Assembly (NCBI RefSeq): GCF_036250755.1
Contig: NZ_CP109583.1
Span: 3,410,001 to 3,474,000, forward strand
From: Streptomyces uncialis
GTDB lineage: Bacteria > Actinomycetota > Actinomycetes > Streptomycetales > Streptomycetaceae
Length of the DNA: 64,000 nucleotides
Reading direction: 5' to 3'
Positions 8,916 to 18,386 of the stretch are shown one piece after another. Position 1 is the first letter of the stretch. Each line of letters opens with the position of its first letter. Below the pieces are notes generated by a model, which searched no databases, was not told the DNA's origin, and was given only the letters and a program-made list of their open reading frames with translations. The position numbers were made by a program, and so were the translations under genes.

Positions 8916-9668
8916 CTAGGACGGGTGGAGCTCGGCCGCGCGCATCGCCGCGCCCACGATGCCCGCGTTGTTCTCCAGCTGCGCCGGGACGATCTCCGCC
9001 CGGATGCCCTCGATCAGCGGCAGGAACTTGTGGGACTTGCGGCTCACCCCGCCGCCGATGATGAACAGCTCCGGCGAGAACAGCATCTCCACATGGGCCA
9101 GGTACTTCTGGACGCGGTGCGCCCAGTGCTCCCAGCTCAGGTCGTGATCCTCCTTGGCCTTGGTGGAGGCGTGCTTCTCCGCCTCGTGGCCGTGGAGTTC
9201 GAGATGGCCCAGCTCGGTGTTGGGCACAAGGGTCCCGTCGACGAACAGGGCGCTGCCGATGCCGGTGCCGAAGGTGAGCAGGAACACCGTGCCCGCGCGG
9301 TCGCGTCCGGCGCCGAAGCGCGTCTCCGCGACCCCGGCGGCGTCCGCGTCGTTCAGCACGACGACCGGGAGGCCCCCGAGGCGGTCGGCGAGCAGGGCGC
9401 GCGCGTCGACGCCGATCCAGCTCTTGTCGACGTTCGCCGCCGTACGGACCGTGCCGCCGCCGGTGACGACCCCGGGGTAGGTGATGCCGACCGGGCCCTT
9501 CCAGCCGAAGTGGTCCACCACGTCCCGCACCCCGTCGGCCACGGCGTCGGGGGTGGCGGGCTGAGGGGTCAGGACCTTGAACCGCTCGGCCGCCAGGTCG
9601 CCGCGGTCCAGGTCGACGGGCGCGCCCTTGATCCCTGAGCCGCCGATGTCCACACCGAAGATCTCCAT
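8916..9668 (-). CDS. ppgK: Polyphosphate glucokinase
   Basis: 250-residue ROK-type kinase that phosphorylates glucose using polyphosphate or ATP, feeding glycolysis. The ATP/phosphate motif [13 protein letters not shown] opens the protein, the catalytic Asp lies in [13 protein letters not shown], the second phosphate loop is [13 protein letters not shown], and [14 protein letters not shown] follows, as in actinobacterial PpgK. Full length for the family. The ATG at 9668 begins exactly at the conserved [10 protein letters not shown] start. Confidence 0.95.
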   Translation of the reverse strand: MEIFGVDIGGSGIKGAPVDLDRGDLAAERFKVLTPQPATPDAVADGVRDVVDHFGWKGPVGITYPGVVTGGGTVRTAANVDKSWIGVDARALLADRLGGLPVVVLNDADAAGVAETRFGAGRDRAGTVFLLTFGTGIGSALFVDGTLVPNTELGHLELHGHEAEKHASTKAKEDHDLSWEHWAHRVQKYLAHVEMLFSPELFIIGGGVSRKSHKFLPLIEGIRAEIVPAQLENNAGIVGAAMRAAELHPS

Positions 9669-9769
9669 GCGCCCTACGTTACGACGCGGGACCGGCGGTC
9701 ACGCCCCGAACGGCGCCGTACCGGCCGCCCACCGCCCAGGTCCGCGGCGTCCGGTCGGGCCGGGCCGGC

Positions 9770-10774
9770 CTACTGCTCGGCGGTGCCGCCCGCGGCCAGG
9801 GCGGCGGCCTCGGCGCGCAGGTCCCGGCGCAGTTCCTTCGGCAGCGAGAAGGTGATCGACTCCTCGGCCGTCTTGACCAGCTCCACGTCCGCGTAGCCAC
9901 GGGCGGAGAGGTACTCCAGGACCTCCTCGACCAGGATCTCGGGCACCGAGGCGCCGGAGGTCAGTCCGACGGTGGTGACACCGTCGAGCCAGGTCTCGTC
10001 GATCTCGCTGGCGAAGTCCACCAGGTACGCGGCCTTGGCGCCCGCGTTCAGGGCGACCTCGACCAGCCGTACGGAGTTGGAGGAGTTGCGCGAGCCGACG
10101 ACGATGACCAGGTCGGACTCGGCGCCCATCTCCTTCACCGCGACCTGGCGGTTCTGGGTGGCGTAGCAGATGTCGTCGCTGGGGGGCGAGATGAGGTTCG
10201 GGAACTTGGTCTTCAGGGCGTCGACGGTCTCCATGGTCTCGTCCACGGAGAGCGTCGTCTGGGAGAGCCACACCACGCGGGACGGGTCGCGGACCTCGAC
10301 CTTGGCGACGTCCTCGGGGCCGTCGACCAGGGTGATGTGGTCGGGCGCCTCACCGGACGTGCCGATGACCTCCTCGTGGCCCTCGTGGCCGATCAGGAGG
10401 ATGTCGTAGTCGTCCTGGGCGAACCGGACGGCCTCCTTGTGGACCTTGGTGACCAGCGGGCAGGTGGCGTCGATCGTGGCGAGCTTGCCCTGGGCGGCCT
10501 CGTCGTGGACCACGGGGGACACGCCGTGCGCGGAGAACATGACGATGGACCCCTCGGGGACCTCCGCCGTCTTCTCGACGAAGATCGCGCCCTTCCGTTC
10601 CAGGGTCTGCACGACGTACTTGTTGTGGACGATCTCGTGGCGGACGTAGATCGGGGCCCCGAACTGTTCCAGGGCCTTCTCGACGGCGATCACGGCTCGG
10701 TCCACACCCGCGCAGTACCCACGGGGGGCGGCGAGCAGGACCCGGCGGGCTGGCGAAGCAGTCATGCCACCCAT
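9770..10774 (-). CDS. ispH: 4-hydroxy-3-methylbut-2-enyl diphosphate reductase
   Basis: Last enzyme of the MEP pathway, making IPP and DMAPP from HMBPP with an Fe-S cluster. The three cluster Cys are in [28 protein letters not shown] and [12 protein letters not shown]. The catalytic Glu motif ([13 protein letters not shown]) and the [11 protein letters not shown] substrate loop are present. The start is either ATG 10774 ([12 protein letters not shown]), preferred because AGGG lies about 8 bases upstream, or ATG 10765. The open frame extends to 11014 but that part is antisense to the permease gene. IPP feeds UppS, encoded at 44.9 kb. Confidence 0.96.
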   Translation of the reverse strand: MGGMTASPARRVLLAAPRGYCAGVDRAVIAVEKALEQFGAPIYVRHEIVHNKYVVQTLERKGAIFVEKTAEVPEGSIVMFSAHGVSPVVHDEAAQGKLATIDATCPLVTKVHKEAVRFAQDDYDILLIGHEGHEEVIGTSGEAPDHITLVDGPEDVAKVEVRDPSRVVWLSQTTLSVDETMETVDALKTKFPNLISPPSDDICYATQNRQVAVKEMGAESDLVIVVGSRNSSNSVRLVEVALNAGAKAAYLVDFASEIDETWLDGVTTVGLTSGASVPEILVEEVLEYLSARGYADVELVKTAEESITFSLPKELRRDLRAEAAALAAGGTAEQ

Positions 10775-10934
10775 CGTAAGGCCCTGCCCGGCAGGTGGAT
10801 GATCGGCTTGTTGGGGAAACTGGGTGAGCCGGAGCACGCACCCGTGCGCGGGGCGCCTTCCTGAACTGCTCACGCCCCCCGCGCACGGGTGCTCCCCGTC
10901 CGCTCCGGCCCTGTCGGCCCACGGAGGCGCAGCC

Positions 10935-12365
10935 ATGACCGCGAGCGGTGCACCCGGGGGCGACGAGGGGCCGGTGGCCGTCCCCGATCCGGCGGGTCCG
11001 GGGCTGCGGCGCACCCTGGGCTTTCGTGACCTGGTCGTCTACGGCCTGCTGTTCATCGCTCCGATGGCCCCGGTGGGTGTGTTCGGCACGCTCGACGCGA
11101 AGTCGCACGGGGCGGTCGCGCTGGTCTATGTGGTCGCGACGGTCGCGATGGCGTTCACGGCGTTCAGTTACGCCCAGATGGTGCGGGTGGTCCCGCACGC
11201 GGGTTCGGTGTTCGCCTACGCGCGCGTGGGGCTCGGCCGGGGGGCCGGGTTCATCGCGGGCTGGATGGCGATGCTGGACTATCTGCTGATCCCGGCGGTG
11301 GCGTACCTGTTCTCGGGGATCGCGATGAACGCGCTGGTCCCGGAGGTGTCCCGGTGGGTGTGGACGGCGATCGCGGTCGTCGTCACCACCTTGCTGAACG
11401 TGTGGGGCGTACGGGCCGCCGCGCGTGTGGGCTTCGCCGTGCTGGCGATGGAGATCGTCGTCCTGCTGGTGTTCGTGACGGCCGCCGTGGTGGTGCTGGT
11501 GCGGGACGGGGCGCAGCGGGATTTGTGGTCGCCGTTCGCGGGGGACACCACGTTCGCGTTCTCGGCGGTGCTGGGCGCGGTGTCGGTGGCGGTGCTGTCG
11601 TACCTCGGGTTCGACGCGATCGCGTCGTTCGCGGAGGAGGTCACCGGCGGGTCGGCGAAGGTGGCGCGGGCGGTGCTGGTGTGTCTGGTGCTCGCGGGCG
11701 CGCTGTTCGTGGCGCAGACGTATCTCGTGGCGCTGCTGGAGCCCTTGTCGTCGGCGGAGCTGGCGGCGGACCCGGCGAAGCAGGGGTCCGCGTTCTACGA
11801 CGCGGTGGACGTGTCGGTGGGCACCTGGCTGCACGACCTGGTGGCGGTGAGCAAGGCGATCGGGGCGGCGTTCGCGGCGCTGGCCGGGCAGGCGGCGGCC
11901 GGACGACTGCTGTTCGCGATGGCCCGGGACCGGCGGCTGCCGCGGGTGCTGGCCCGCACCGGCGCGGGTACGCCCCGGGTGGCGCTGCTGGTGGCCGCGG
12001 TGATCACGCTGGTGGCGGCGGTGTGGGCGGCGCGGCGGGACGACGGGCTCGACCATCTGGTGTCGGTGGTGGACGTGGGCGCGCTGACGGCGTTCACCCT
12101 GCTGCACGCGAGCGTGGTCGGCTGGTTCGTGGTGCGGCGTCTGGGCGGGCCGGTGATCTGGTGGCGGCATCTGCTGCTGCCGGTGGTCGGCGCGGCCGTC
12201 ACCGTCGCGGTGATCGTGACGGCTTCGGGCACGGCGCAGGTGGTCGGCGCGGCCTGGTTCGCGGTGGGGCTGGTGGTGCTGCTGGCACAGCGGGGGCGGG
12301 TGGACACCGGGGAGCCGGACGTACGGGCGGAGGAGCTGCCCCCGAAGGGCCCGGGGGCCGGATAG
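10935..12365 (+). CDS. APC superfamily amino-acid or amine permease
   Basis: 476-residue integral membrane protein with about 12 hydrophobic segments. The first helix motif ([18 protein letters not shown]) and the later [15 protein letters not shown] are typical of the amino acid-polyamine-organocation superfamily. The ATG at 10935 follows GGAGGCGCAGCC. Substrate cannot be told from sequence. It is transcribed away from ispH. The next gene xseA starts 62 bases beyond its stop. Confidence 0.9.
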   Translation: MTASGAPGGDEGPVAVPDPAGPGLRRTLGFRDLVVYGLLFIAPMAPVGVFGTLDAKSHGAVALVYVVATVAMAFTAFSYAQMVRVVPHAGSVFAYARVGLGRGAGFIAGWMAMLDYLLIPAVAYLFSGIAMNALVPEVSRWVWTAIAVVVTTLLNVWGVRAAARVGFAVLAMEIVVLLVFVTAAVVVLVRDGAQRDLWSPFAGDTTFAFSAVLGAVSVAVLSYLGFDAIASFAEEVTGGSAKVARAVLVCLVLAGALFVAQTYLVALLEPLSSAELAADPAKQGSAFYDAVDVSVGTWLHDLVAVSKAIGAAFAALAGQAAAGRLLFAMARDRRLPRVLARTGAGTPRVALLVAAVITLVAAVWAARRDDGLDHLVSVVDVGALTAFTLLHASVVGWFVVRRLGGPVIWWRHLLLPVVGAAVTVAVIVTASGTAQVVGAAWFAVGLVVLLAQRGRVDTGEPDVRAEELPPKGPGAG

Positions 12366-12414
12366 CGGCGGCGAGGGGCGGGTGCGGGGCGGTCGCGTTG
12401 TCGGTGGGTGCCGT

Positions 12415-12420
12415 TACGCT
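12415..12420 (+). promoter_or_regulatory. -10 like TACGCT before xseA, possible leaderless start
   Basis: TACGCT lies seven bases before the xseA ATG at 12428, and no ribosome site is visible. This would place transcription initiation at the start codon. No -35 box with proper spacing was found. Confidence 0.4.
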
Positions 12421-12427
12421 CGGGCGC

Positions 12428-13660
12428 ATGGCTGTCACCACGTCCGCGGAGAATCCGCTGCCCGTCGGCGATGTGTCCCGACTGATCGGCGGGTGGATCG
12501 ACCGGCTCGGCGCGGTCTGGGTCGAGGGGCAGATCACCCAGTTGTCGCGTCGTCCGGGCGCCGGGGTGGTGTTCCTGACGCTGCGCGACCCGTCGCACGA
12601 CATCTCGGTGGGGGTGACGTGCTTCCGCCAGGTGTTCGACACGGTGTCGGACGTCGTCACCGAGGGCGCCCGGGTCGTCGTCCTCGCCAAGCCCGAGTGG
12701 TACGCGCCGCGCGGCCAGCTCTCGCTGCGGGCCACCGAGATACGGCCGGTCGGTGTGGGTGAGCTGCTGGCCCGGCTGGAGCGGCTGAAGAAGTCCCTCG
12801 CGGCGGAGGGCCTGTTCGCCCTGGACCGCAAGCGGCCGCTGCCGTTCCTGCCCCAGCTGATCGGGCTGGTGTGCGGGCGGGCGTCGGCCGCCGAGCGGGA
12901 CGTCCTGGAGAACGCCCGGCACCGCTGGCCCGCCGTCCGCTTCGAGGTCCGCAACGTCCCCGTCCAGGGGGTGCACGCGGTGCCGCAGGTCGTGGGCGCG
13001 GTGCAGGAGCTGGACGCGCTGGACGAGGTCGATGTGATCGTGGTCGCCCGGGGCGGCGGCAGCGTGGAGGATCTGCTGCCGTTCTCCGACGAGGCGCTGA
13101 TCCGCGCGGTCGCCGCGTGCCGTACGCCGGTGGTGTCCGCGATCGGGCACGAGCCGGACCAGCCGCTGCTCGACCTGGTCGCGGATCTGCGGGCGTCGAC
13201 GCCCACCGACGCGGCGAAGAAGGTCGTCCCCGACGTCGGCGAGGAGCTGGAGCGGGTGGCCCAGCTGCGGGACCGGGCGCGGCGGTCCGTCGCGGCGTTC
13301 GTGGACCGTGAGGAGCGGGGGCTCGCCCATGCCCTGGCCCGCCCGGTGATGCGGGACCCGCACAAGATGGTGGACGACCGCGCCGAGCAGCTCACCGCCC
13401 TGGTGGACCGCTCCCGCCGCACGCTGGGGCATCTCCTCGACCGGGCCTCGTCCGAGCTGACGCACACCCACGCGCGCGTGGTGGCGCTGTCCCCCGCCGC
13501 GACCTTGCAGCGCGGGTACGCCGTCCTCCAGCGCGACGACGGCCATGTGGTGCGGGCACCCGCCGACGCGCCTGACGGGGCGCGGCTGCGCGCGCGGGTC
13601 GCCGAGGGGGAGTTCGAGGTACAGGTGGTGGCCGATCAGACGCGGAAGGTGGAGACATGA
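12428..13660 (+). CDS. xseA: Exodeoxyribonuclease VII large subunit
   Basis: 410 residues. With XseB it degrades single-stranded DNA in both directions. The N-terminal OB fold ([26 protein letters not shown]) binds DNA. The catalytic domain carries [20 protein letters not shown] and [15 protein letters not shown], and the coiled-coil region and [11 protein letters not shown] end are present. The ATG at 12428 gives the normal N-terminus. Its TGA overlaps the xseB ATG (ATGA), so the subunits are co-translated. Confidence 0.97.
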   Translation: MAVTTSAENPLPVGDVSRLIGGWIDRLGAVWVEGQITQLSRRPGAGVVFLTLRDPSHDISVGVTCFRQVFDTVSDVVTEGARVVVLAKPEWYAPRGQLSLRATEIRPVGVGELLARLERLKKSLAAEGLFALDRKRPLPFLPQLIGLVCGRASAAERDVLENARHRWPAVRFEVRNVPVQGVHAVPQVVGAVQELDALDEVDVIVVARGGGSVEDLLPFSDEALIRAVAACRTPVVSAIGHEPDQPLLDLVADLRASTPTDAAKKVVPDVGEELERVAQLRDRARRSVAAFVDREERGLAHALARPVMRDPHKMVDDRAEQLTALVDRSRRTLGHLLDRASSELTHTHARVVALSPAATLQRGYAVLQRDDGHVVRAPADAPDGARLRARVAEGEFEVQVVADQTRKVET

Positions 13661-13896
13661 GCGGGACGACGACGGGGGCCGAGGGGGCCGCGCTCGGCTA
13701 CGAGCAGGCTCGCGACGAGCTGATCGACGTGGTGCGCAGACTGGAGACCGGGGGCACCACGCTGGAGGAGTCCCTGGCCCTGTGGGAACGCGGCGAGGAA
13801 CTCGCGAAGGTGTGCCGCCGCTGGCTGGACGGCGCCCGCGCCCGGCTTGACGCGGCCCTCGCGGAACCCGGCGACGAGCCGACACCGTCGGGCTGA
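13657..13896 (+). CDS. xseB: Exodeoxyribonuclease VII small subunit
   Basis: 79 residues, normal length for XseB. The signature [20 protein letters not shown] followed by [16 protein letters not shown] and [16 protein letters not shown] forms two helices that bind the XseA coiled coils. Start overlaps the xseA stop by four bases. Confidence 0.97.
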   Translation: MSGTTTGAEGAALGYEQARDELIDVVRRLETGGTTLEESLALWERGEELAKVCRRWLDGARARLDAALAEPGDEPTPSG

Positions 13897-14020
13897 CCCC
13901 TCCGGGGCGCCCCGGGTTCCCCCGGCTTCCGGGACCTCGGTGGCTTCCCGGGCTTACCGGGCTTCCAGGTCTCCCGTCCGGTCGGTGATCCGCCCTCGTG
14001 GTGCCCGTCACGAGCCTCTG

Positions 14021-14046
14021 ACGTGCGACGAAAGCTCGTCGCACGT
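14021..14046. terminator. Perfect 11-bp hairpin after xseAB
   Basis: ACGTGCGACGA, loop AAGC, TCGTCGCACGT: a perfect 11-bp stem with a tetraloop, 125 bases beyond xseB and 48 bases before the -35 box of the next gene. Best read as the xseAB terminator, though its symmetry also fits a protein-binding operator. Confidence 0.65.
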
Positions 14047-14093
14047 GCTTCGCCATGTCCGCCTTCTTTGACACGGCTGCAACACTCCGTTAA

Positions 14094-14122
14094 TTGAAAC
14101 TTCAACCTTGGGGTTGTACAGT
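14094..14122 (+). promoter_or_regulatory. Sigma70-type promoter with overlapping palindrome
   Basis: -35 TTGAAA (14094-14099), a 17-base spacer and -10 TACAGT (14117-14122): close to the housekeeping consensus and rare in such GC-rich DNA. The -35 box sits in a palindrome TTGAA-AC-TTCAA (14094-14105), the type of site bound by MarR-like repressors. Drives the nitroreductase gene at 14186. Confidence 0.75.
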
Positions 14123-14185
14123 TATCAACGAAATCAGGGCCGGACACCCCTGTCCGCCGCCCCGTCCAGCAACGCGAAGGTTCAC

Positions 14186-14776
14186 ATGTCCCTCGTCCTC
14201 GCCCCCACCGCACAGGACCTCCTCTTCCGTGAGGCCCGCACCGCGAACACGTTCACCGACGAGCCGGTGACCGAGGAGCAGGTGCAGGCGATCTACGACC
14301 TGGTGAAGTTCGGCCCCACGGCCTTCAACCAGACCCCCCTGCGCGTCACCCTGGTCCGCTCCGCCGAGGCGCGTGAGCGACTGGTGGCCCATATGTCCGA
14401 GGGCAACCAGGCCAAGACCGCCACCGCGCCCCTCGTCGCGATCCTCTCCGCGGACAACGAGTTCCACGAGGAGCTGCCGCAGTTGCTGCCGCACTTCCCG
14501 CAGGCCAAGGACGCGTTCTTCGCGGAGCGGCCGGTACGGGAGAACAGCGCGCAGGTGAACGCGGCGCTCCAGGCCGGGTACTTCATCATCGGGGTGCGCG
14601 CCGCGGGGCTCGCCGCCGGGCCGATGACCGGGTTCGACTTCGCCGGGGTCCAGAAGGAGTTTTTGGACGAGGACCACTCGCCGCTGATGGTGGTCAACAT
14701 CGGGCGGCCGGGGGACGACGCGTGGTTCCCGCGGTCGCCGCGGCTGGGGTACGAGCAGGTCATCACCACGGTCTGA
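14186..14776 (+). CDS. Nitroreductase family protein (malonic semialdehyde reductase-like)
   Basis: 196-residue FMN-dependent nitroreductase fold. It starts with the family helix (LAPTAQDLLFREARTANTF), has KFGPTAFNQTPLRVTLVRS for FMN phosphate contact, and ends with GRPGDDAWFPRSPRLGYEQV. It most resembles the RutE/HadB-like group that reduces malonic semialdehyde or similar enals and quinones with NAD(P)H; the exact substrate is uncertain. ATG 14186 follows GAAGG. A near-consensus promoter with an overlapping palindrome lies upstream, suggesting strong but repressible expression. Confidence 0.87.
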   Translation: MSLVLAPTAQDLLFREARTANTFTDEPVTEEQVQAIYDLVKFGPTAFNQTPLRVTLVRSAEARERLVAHMSEGNQAKTATAPLVAILSADNEFHEELPQLLPHFPQAKDAFFAERPVRENSAQVNAALQAGYFIIGVRAAGLAAGPMTGFDFAGVQKEFLDEDHSPLMVVNIGRPGDDAWFPRSPRLGYEQVITTV

Positions 14777-14824
14777 CGGGTCTCCCCCCTCTCGGGCTCC
14801 GGTCCGCCGGTGGCCGTACGTGCC

Positions 14825-15860
14825 CCCGTGCGGGTCGCCCGGTCCCTGGCGCCCTTTCGGTCGTCCCGGCCGGGCCCACCTGTTCCCGTGCCGGTCGCTC
14901 GGTGGGTGCGCGGTTCCTCGCGCCCCTGAGGTCCGTCCGGCTGGGCGCACTTGTTCCTGCGCCGGTCGCTCGTGGGTGCGCAGTTCCCCGCGCCCCTTGC
15001 GTCGTCCCGGCTGAGCGCGCTTGTTCCTGTGCCGTCGCTCGGTGGGTGCGCGGTTCCCCGCGCCCCTGGGTTCCACACCTGGGCGTACTTGTTCCCGTGC
15101 GGGTCGTTCATGGGTGCGCAGTTCCCCGCGCCCCTTGAGTCGTCCCGGCTGAGCGCACTTGTTCCTGTGCCGTCGCTCGGTGGGTGCGCAGTTCCCCGCG
15201 CCCCTGAGGTCGCCCCGGCTGGGCGTACTTGTCCCTGTGCGGGGCGTCCGTGGTGCGCGGTTCCTCGCGGCCCTGGGTGGTGCCCCATTGCTGTCGCTCT
15301 TCGAGTGCGGGGCGGTTCTCGTCTTCGCGCAGTTCCCCGCGCCCCTTTCGGGGCTCTTGACCCGTCGCTGGTCAAGAGCCGGACCCGACCGCCCAGGCCA
15401 GGCGGCACCCCCAGGGGCGCGAGGAACCGCGCAAAACCACCGGATACCCGCGCGGAAACACGTAGGCCCACCCGGGACGACCCAAGGGGCGCGAGGAACC
15501 GCGCACCCCCGGAGTACCCGCACGGGAAACAGAACGCCCAGGTGGGGAACCCAAAGGGGCGCGGGGAACTGCGCACCCACGAACGACCCGCACAGGAACA
15601 CGTACGTTCAGGTGGGGAACCCCAGCACGGGGAACCGCGCGTCCACCGGGCGACCCGCGCAGGAACAAGTGCGCCCACCTGGGGAACCCCAGGGGCGCGA
15701 GGAACCGCGCATCCCGCGGGCGACCCGCACCGGGACAAGTGGGCCCGGCCGGGACGGCCTCAGGGGCGCGGGGAACTGCGCACCCACGGACGGGGGCACA
15801 GGGGCAAGTGCGTCCCGGTGTCGGGACCCGGTTCCGGCCAGGCATCCCGCACGGGAACAT
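14825..15860. repeat. Array 1: ~70-bp repeats, 7 forward then 6 inverted units
   Basis: Forward cores (variants of GCAGTTCCCCGCGCCCCT) begin near 14906, 14976, 15046, 15114, 15184, 15253 and 15325. Inverted cores (AGGGGCGCGGGGAACTGC) begin near 15413, 15485, 15555, 15624, 15691 and 15762. The period is 67-72 bases throughout. Each unit also carries a block like CTGGGCGTACTTGTTCC plus GTGCGGGTCGCTC between cores. The turning point holds a perfect 11-bp inverted repeat, GGCTCTTGACC ... GGTCAAGAGCC (15351-15379). The whole forms a large imperfect palindrome filling the convergent gap between the nitroreductase and DUF4245 genes. Open frames inside are spurious (repeated PRAP peptides). Confidence 0.93.
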
Positions 15861-15897
15861 GTGCGGGACCGACCACACCCCGTAGCCCCGGCGGGGC

Positions 15898-16593
15898 TCA
15901 CGCCTTCGTGGTCAGTGCCCCGGCCATCATCGCGAGCCGGGTGAACGACGCCGAGCCGGTGATCACGGTGGTCGCGTCGCCCTCCGTGAGGACGAGCGCG
16001 TCGTACCGCTCCCCCTCGTACTTCTCCCACACACGGCCGTCGATCGTCTGGGTCGCGTCCGTCCTGCGGGCTCCCCTGCTCGCCTGCTCGGCGAAGACCC
16101 GGGGCTTCTCGGTGGACTGCTCGATCGCGACGTACTTGCCGTCCGGCGACCGGAATCCCAGGTGCCAGCGGCTGGCCTCGGCGGAGCGGTAGCGCACGGA
16201 GGTCGGCTTCCACTCCTTGGAGAGCCCCTCGGGCGCGGCGATGGGGTACGGCGCGGCGCGACGGGCCGTGATGAGTTCGATGCGGTAGTCGATCGCCTTC
16301 ACCGGGTCGCCGTCCTCGTCGTGCGGGAGGAACAGCCAGATGACTCCCGCGAAGAGGACCGTCACCCCCAGCGACAGCACCATGTTCCGTACGCTCTGCT
16401 TGCCGAGTCTGCCTGCCACGCGCACCATCGTCGCAGGTCCGCTTCCCGCCCCCGGCACCGGGCCCACGCCGGCGCCCGCCGAGGACCCCGCGGCCCGCGC
16501 GAACGACGACCCCTCCGCCACCGGCCCGCGGCCACCCGCCCCCACCTGCGACGGGGTGCCCGCGCGGACCGCGGGGGCACCCTCCGCGCTCAT
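15898..16593 (-). CDS. DUF4245 membrane-anchored protein
   Basis: 231 residues from ATG 16593: a Gly/Ala-rich N-terminal 60 residues, a single transmembrane helix (MVLSLGVTVLFAGVIWLFL) and an extracytoplasmic domain (ITARRAAPYPIAAPEGL, WKPTSVRYRS, WHLGFRSPDGKYVAIEQS). This is the DUF4245 family, which regularly lies divergent to glpX in actinobacteria; its role is unknown. An inner start at 16428 would remove the low-complexity part. Its 3' end abuts the inverted arm of repeat array 1. Confidence 0.85.
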   Translation of the reverse strand: MSAEGAPAVRAGTPSQVGAGGRGPVAEGSSFARAAGSSAGAGVGPVPGAGSGPATMVRVAGRLGKQSVRNMVLSLGVTVLFAGVIWLFLPHDEDGDPVKAIDYRIELITARRAAPYPIAAPEGLSKEWKPTSVRYRSAEASRWHLGFRSPDGKYVAIEQSTEKPRVFAEQASRGARRTDATQTIDGRVWEKYEGERYDALVLTEGDATTVITGSASFTRLAMMAGALTTKA

Positions 16594-16684
16594 CCGTGGG
16601 CCCCCCTGCTCATTCCGGTGACCTGCGGATAGAGTCGGAACACACCCTCATCCGGCCGTCGTCGTATCAGAAAGGTGCGTCTCG

Positions 16685-17719
16685 ATGACCGAACATCATC
16701 AGTTGCCGACCGAACTCGAAGTCCCGTCGGAGGCCCCCGACCGCAACCTGGCCCTGGAGCTCGTCCGGGTGACCGAGGCCGCGGCCATGGCCGCGGGCCG
16801 CTGGGTCGGCCTCGGCGACAAGAACAGGGCCGACGGCGCGGCCGTGCGGGCCATGCGCACCCTCGTCTCCACCGTGTCGATGAACGGCGTCGTCGTCATC
16901 GGCGAGGGCGAGAAGGACGAAGCGCCCATGCTCTTCAACGGGGAGCGGGTCGGGGACGGCACCGGCGCGGAGTGCGACATCGCCGTCGACCCGATCGACG
17001 GGACCACCCTGACCGCCAAGGGCATGCCGAACGCGGTCGCGGTCCTCGCGGCGGCCGACCGGGGCACCATGTTCGACCCGTCCGCCGTGTTCTACATGGA
17101 CAAGCTCGTGACCGGCCCCGAAGCCGCCGACTACGTCGACATCGACGCCCCGGTCTCGGTCAACATCCGCCGGGTCGCGAAGGCCAAGCGCTCCTCCCCC
17201 GAGGACGTCACCGTCGTCATCCTCGACCGGCCCCGGCACGACGGGATCATCAGGGAGATCCGTGAGACGGGCGCCCGGATCAAGCTGATCTCCGACGGCG
17301 ATGTCGCGGGCTCGGTGCTCGCCGTCCGCGAGGGCACCGGCGTCGATCTGCTGCTCGGGATCGGCGGCACCCCGGAGGGCATCATCTCCGCGTGTGCCAT
17401 CAAGTGCCTCGGCGGCACGATCCAGGGCAAGCTCTGGCCCAAGGACGACGAGGAGCGGGAACGCGCCCTCGCCGCGGGCCATGACCTCGACCGGGTGCTC
17501 GCCACGAACGATCTGGTCTCCGGGGACAACGTCTTCTTCGTGGCGACAGGTATCACCGACGGCGAGCTGCTGCGCGGGGTGCGCTACCGCTCGGAGACGG
17601 CGACCACGTCGTCGCTGGTGATGCGCTCCAAGTCGGGCACGATCCGCCAGATCGACTCCGAGCACCGGCTGTCGAAGCTGCGCGCGTACAGCGCCATCGA
17701 CTTCGACCGCGCGAAGTAG
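16685..17719 (+). CDS. glpX: Class II fructose-1,6-bisphosphatase
   Basis: 344 residues, full length. Dephosphorylates fructose 1,6-bisphosphate in gluconeogenesis, with Mn/Mg. The metal site [15 protein letters not shown] is near residue 100, preceded by [14 protein letters not shown], and the substrate region [20 protein letters not shown] is present. ATG 16685 follows GAAAGG. Divergent from the DUF4245 gene and convergent with the WhiB-like gene, an arrangement conserved in Streptomyces. Confidence 0.97.
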   Translation: MTEHHQLPTELEVPSEAPDRNLALELVRVTEAAAMAAGRWVGLGDKNRADGAAVRAMRTLVSTVSMNGVVVIGEGEKDEAPMLFNGERVGDGTGAECDIAVDPIDGTTLTAKGMPNAVAVLAAADRGTMFDPSAVFYMDKLVTGPEAADYVDIDAPVSVNIRRVAKAKRSSPEDVTVVILDRPRHDGIIREIRETGARIKLISDGDVAGSVLAVREGTGVDLLLGIGGTPEGIISACAIKCLGGTIQGKLWPKDDEERERALAAGHDLDRVLATNDLVSGDNVFFVATGITDGELLRGVRYRSETATTSSLVMRSKSGTIRQIDSEHRLSKLRAYSAIDFDRAK

Positions 17720-17762
17720 CCGGACGCCACCCGGCGGTCGCCCGGTTCCGGGCAGCCGTCGC

Positions 17763-17820
17763 CGGGTACGGCCACGGGGGCGCCCCGCTGTGCGGGTGGG
17801 CGTCCCCGTCGCCGTACCGG
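17763..17820. terminator. Bidirectional hairpin between glpX and the whiB-like gene
   Basis: Two 23-base arms (17763-17785 and 17798-17820) pair with three mismatches around a 12-base loop. It sits between two convergent genes, fitting a shared terminator. Confidence 0.65.
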
Positions 17821-17843
17821 AGAAGGGTGTACGGGCGGGCGGT

Positions 17844-18221
17844 TCAGCCGGCCGCGGCGATCGGGTCGGCCACGTGGGCCGCCTTCTTCAGCTCGACGTC
17901 CCGCCTGCGGCGGCGCGCGAGGACCACCCGGCGCTCGGCGGCGGTGAGTCCGCCCCAGACCCCGTACGGCTCGGGCTGGAGCAGTGCGTGTTCACGGCAT
18001 TCGATCATCACGGGGCAGCCCCCGCAGACCCGCTTGGCGGCTTCCTCCCGGGACAGCCGGGCCGCTGTGGGTTCCTTGGAGGGAGCGAAGAAGAGCCCGG
18101 CCTCGTCGCGGCGGCAGACCGCTTCCGTGTGCCATGGGGCGTCCTGATCCCGATCCTGTGTTGGTACCCGCTGTGGTGGGACGGCGGCTACCTGCAAGGA
18201 CTGATGCGGCGGATGCAGCAC
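17844..18221 (-). CDS. wblI: WhiB-like Fe-S transcription factor
   Basis: 125 residues. The four cluster Cys are EAVCRRDEAGLFF and RVCGGCPVMIEC, followed by the GVWGG turn and a basic C-terminus (RRVVLARRRRRDV) that contacts DNA or sigma factor. GTG 18221 is chosen because AGGAG lies 6 bases upstream. The position convergent with glpX matches, as I recall, wblI of S. coelicolor; the family assignment is firm, the gene name less so. The NO- or O2-sensitive cluster would link expression to redox state. Confidence 0.88.
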   Translation of the reverse strand: MLHPPHQSLQVAAVPPQRVPTQDRDQDAPWHTEAVCRRDEAGLFFAPSKEPTAARLSREEAAKRVCGGCPVMIECREHALLQPEPYGVWGGLTAAERRVVLARRRRRDVELKKAAHVADPIAAAG

Positions 18222-18386
18222 GGTCTACTCCTGACGACGGCTTCGCAAGGGAGCGGCGATGCAGCAAGCCCTACCCGCTGTGCGCGTTCCTATGCACTGA
18301 GTCCCCATGCCCGAAGCTTCCCGTCCGGTCGCGGACCCGTCCCGCCAGGGGCCGGACAGGGTGCCGACCGGGCCGCTGAACTCCCG

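Noticed and set aside
10350..12170. 606-codon minus-strand frame antisense to the APC permease
   Set aside because: His/Arg/Gln-rich shadow with no domain; the permease frame has clear membrane helices.
14820..15950. Several long open frames with repeated PRAP/CAVP peptides
   Set aside because: They come from reading the ~70-bp repeats; the same peptides appear in all three arrays and both strands, with no ribosome sites.
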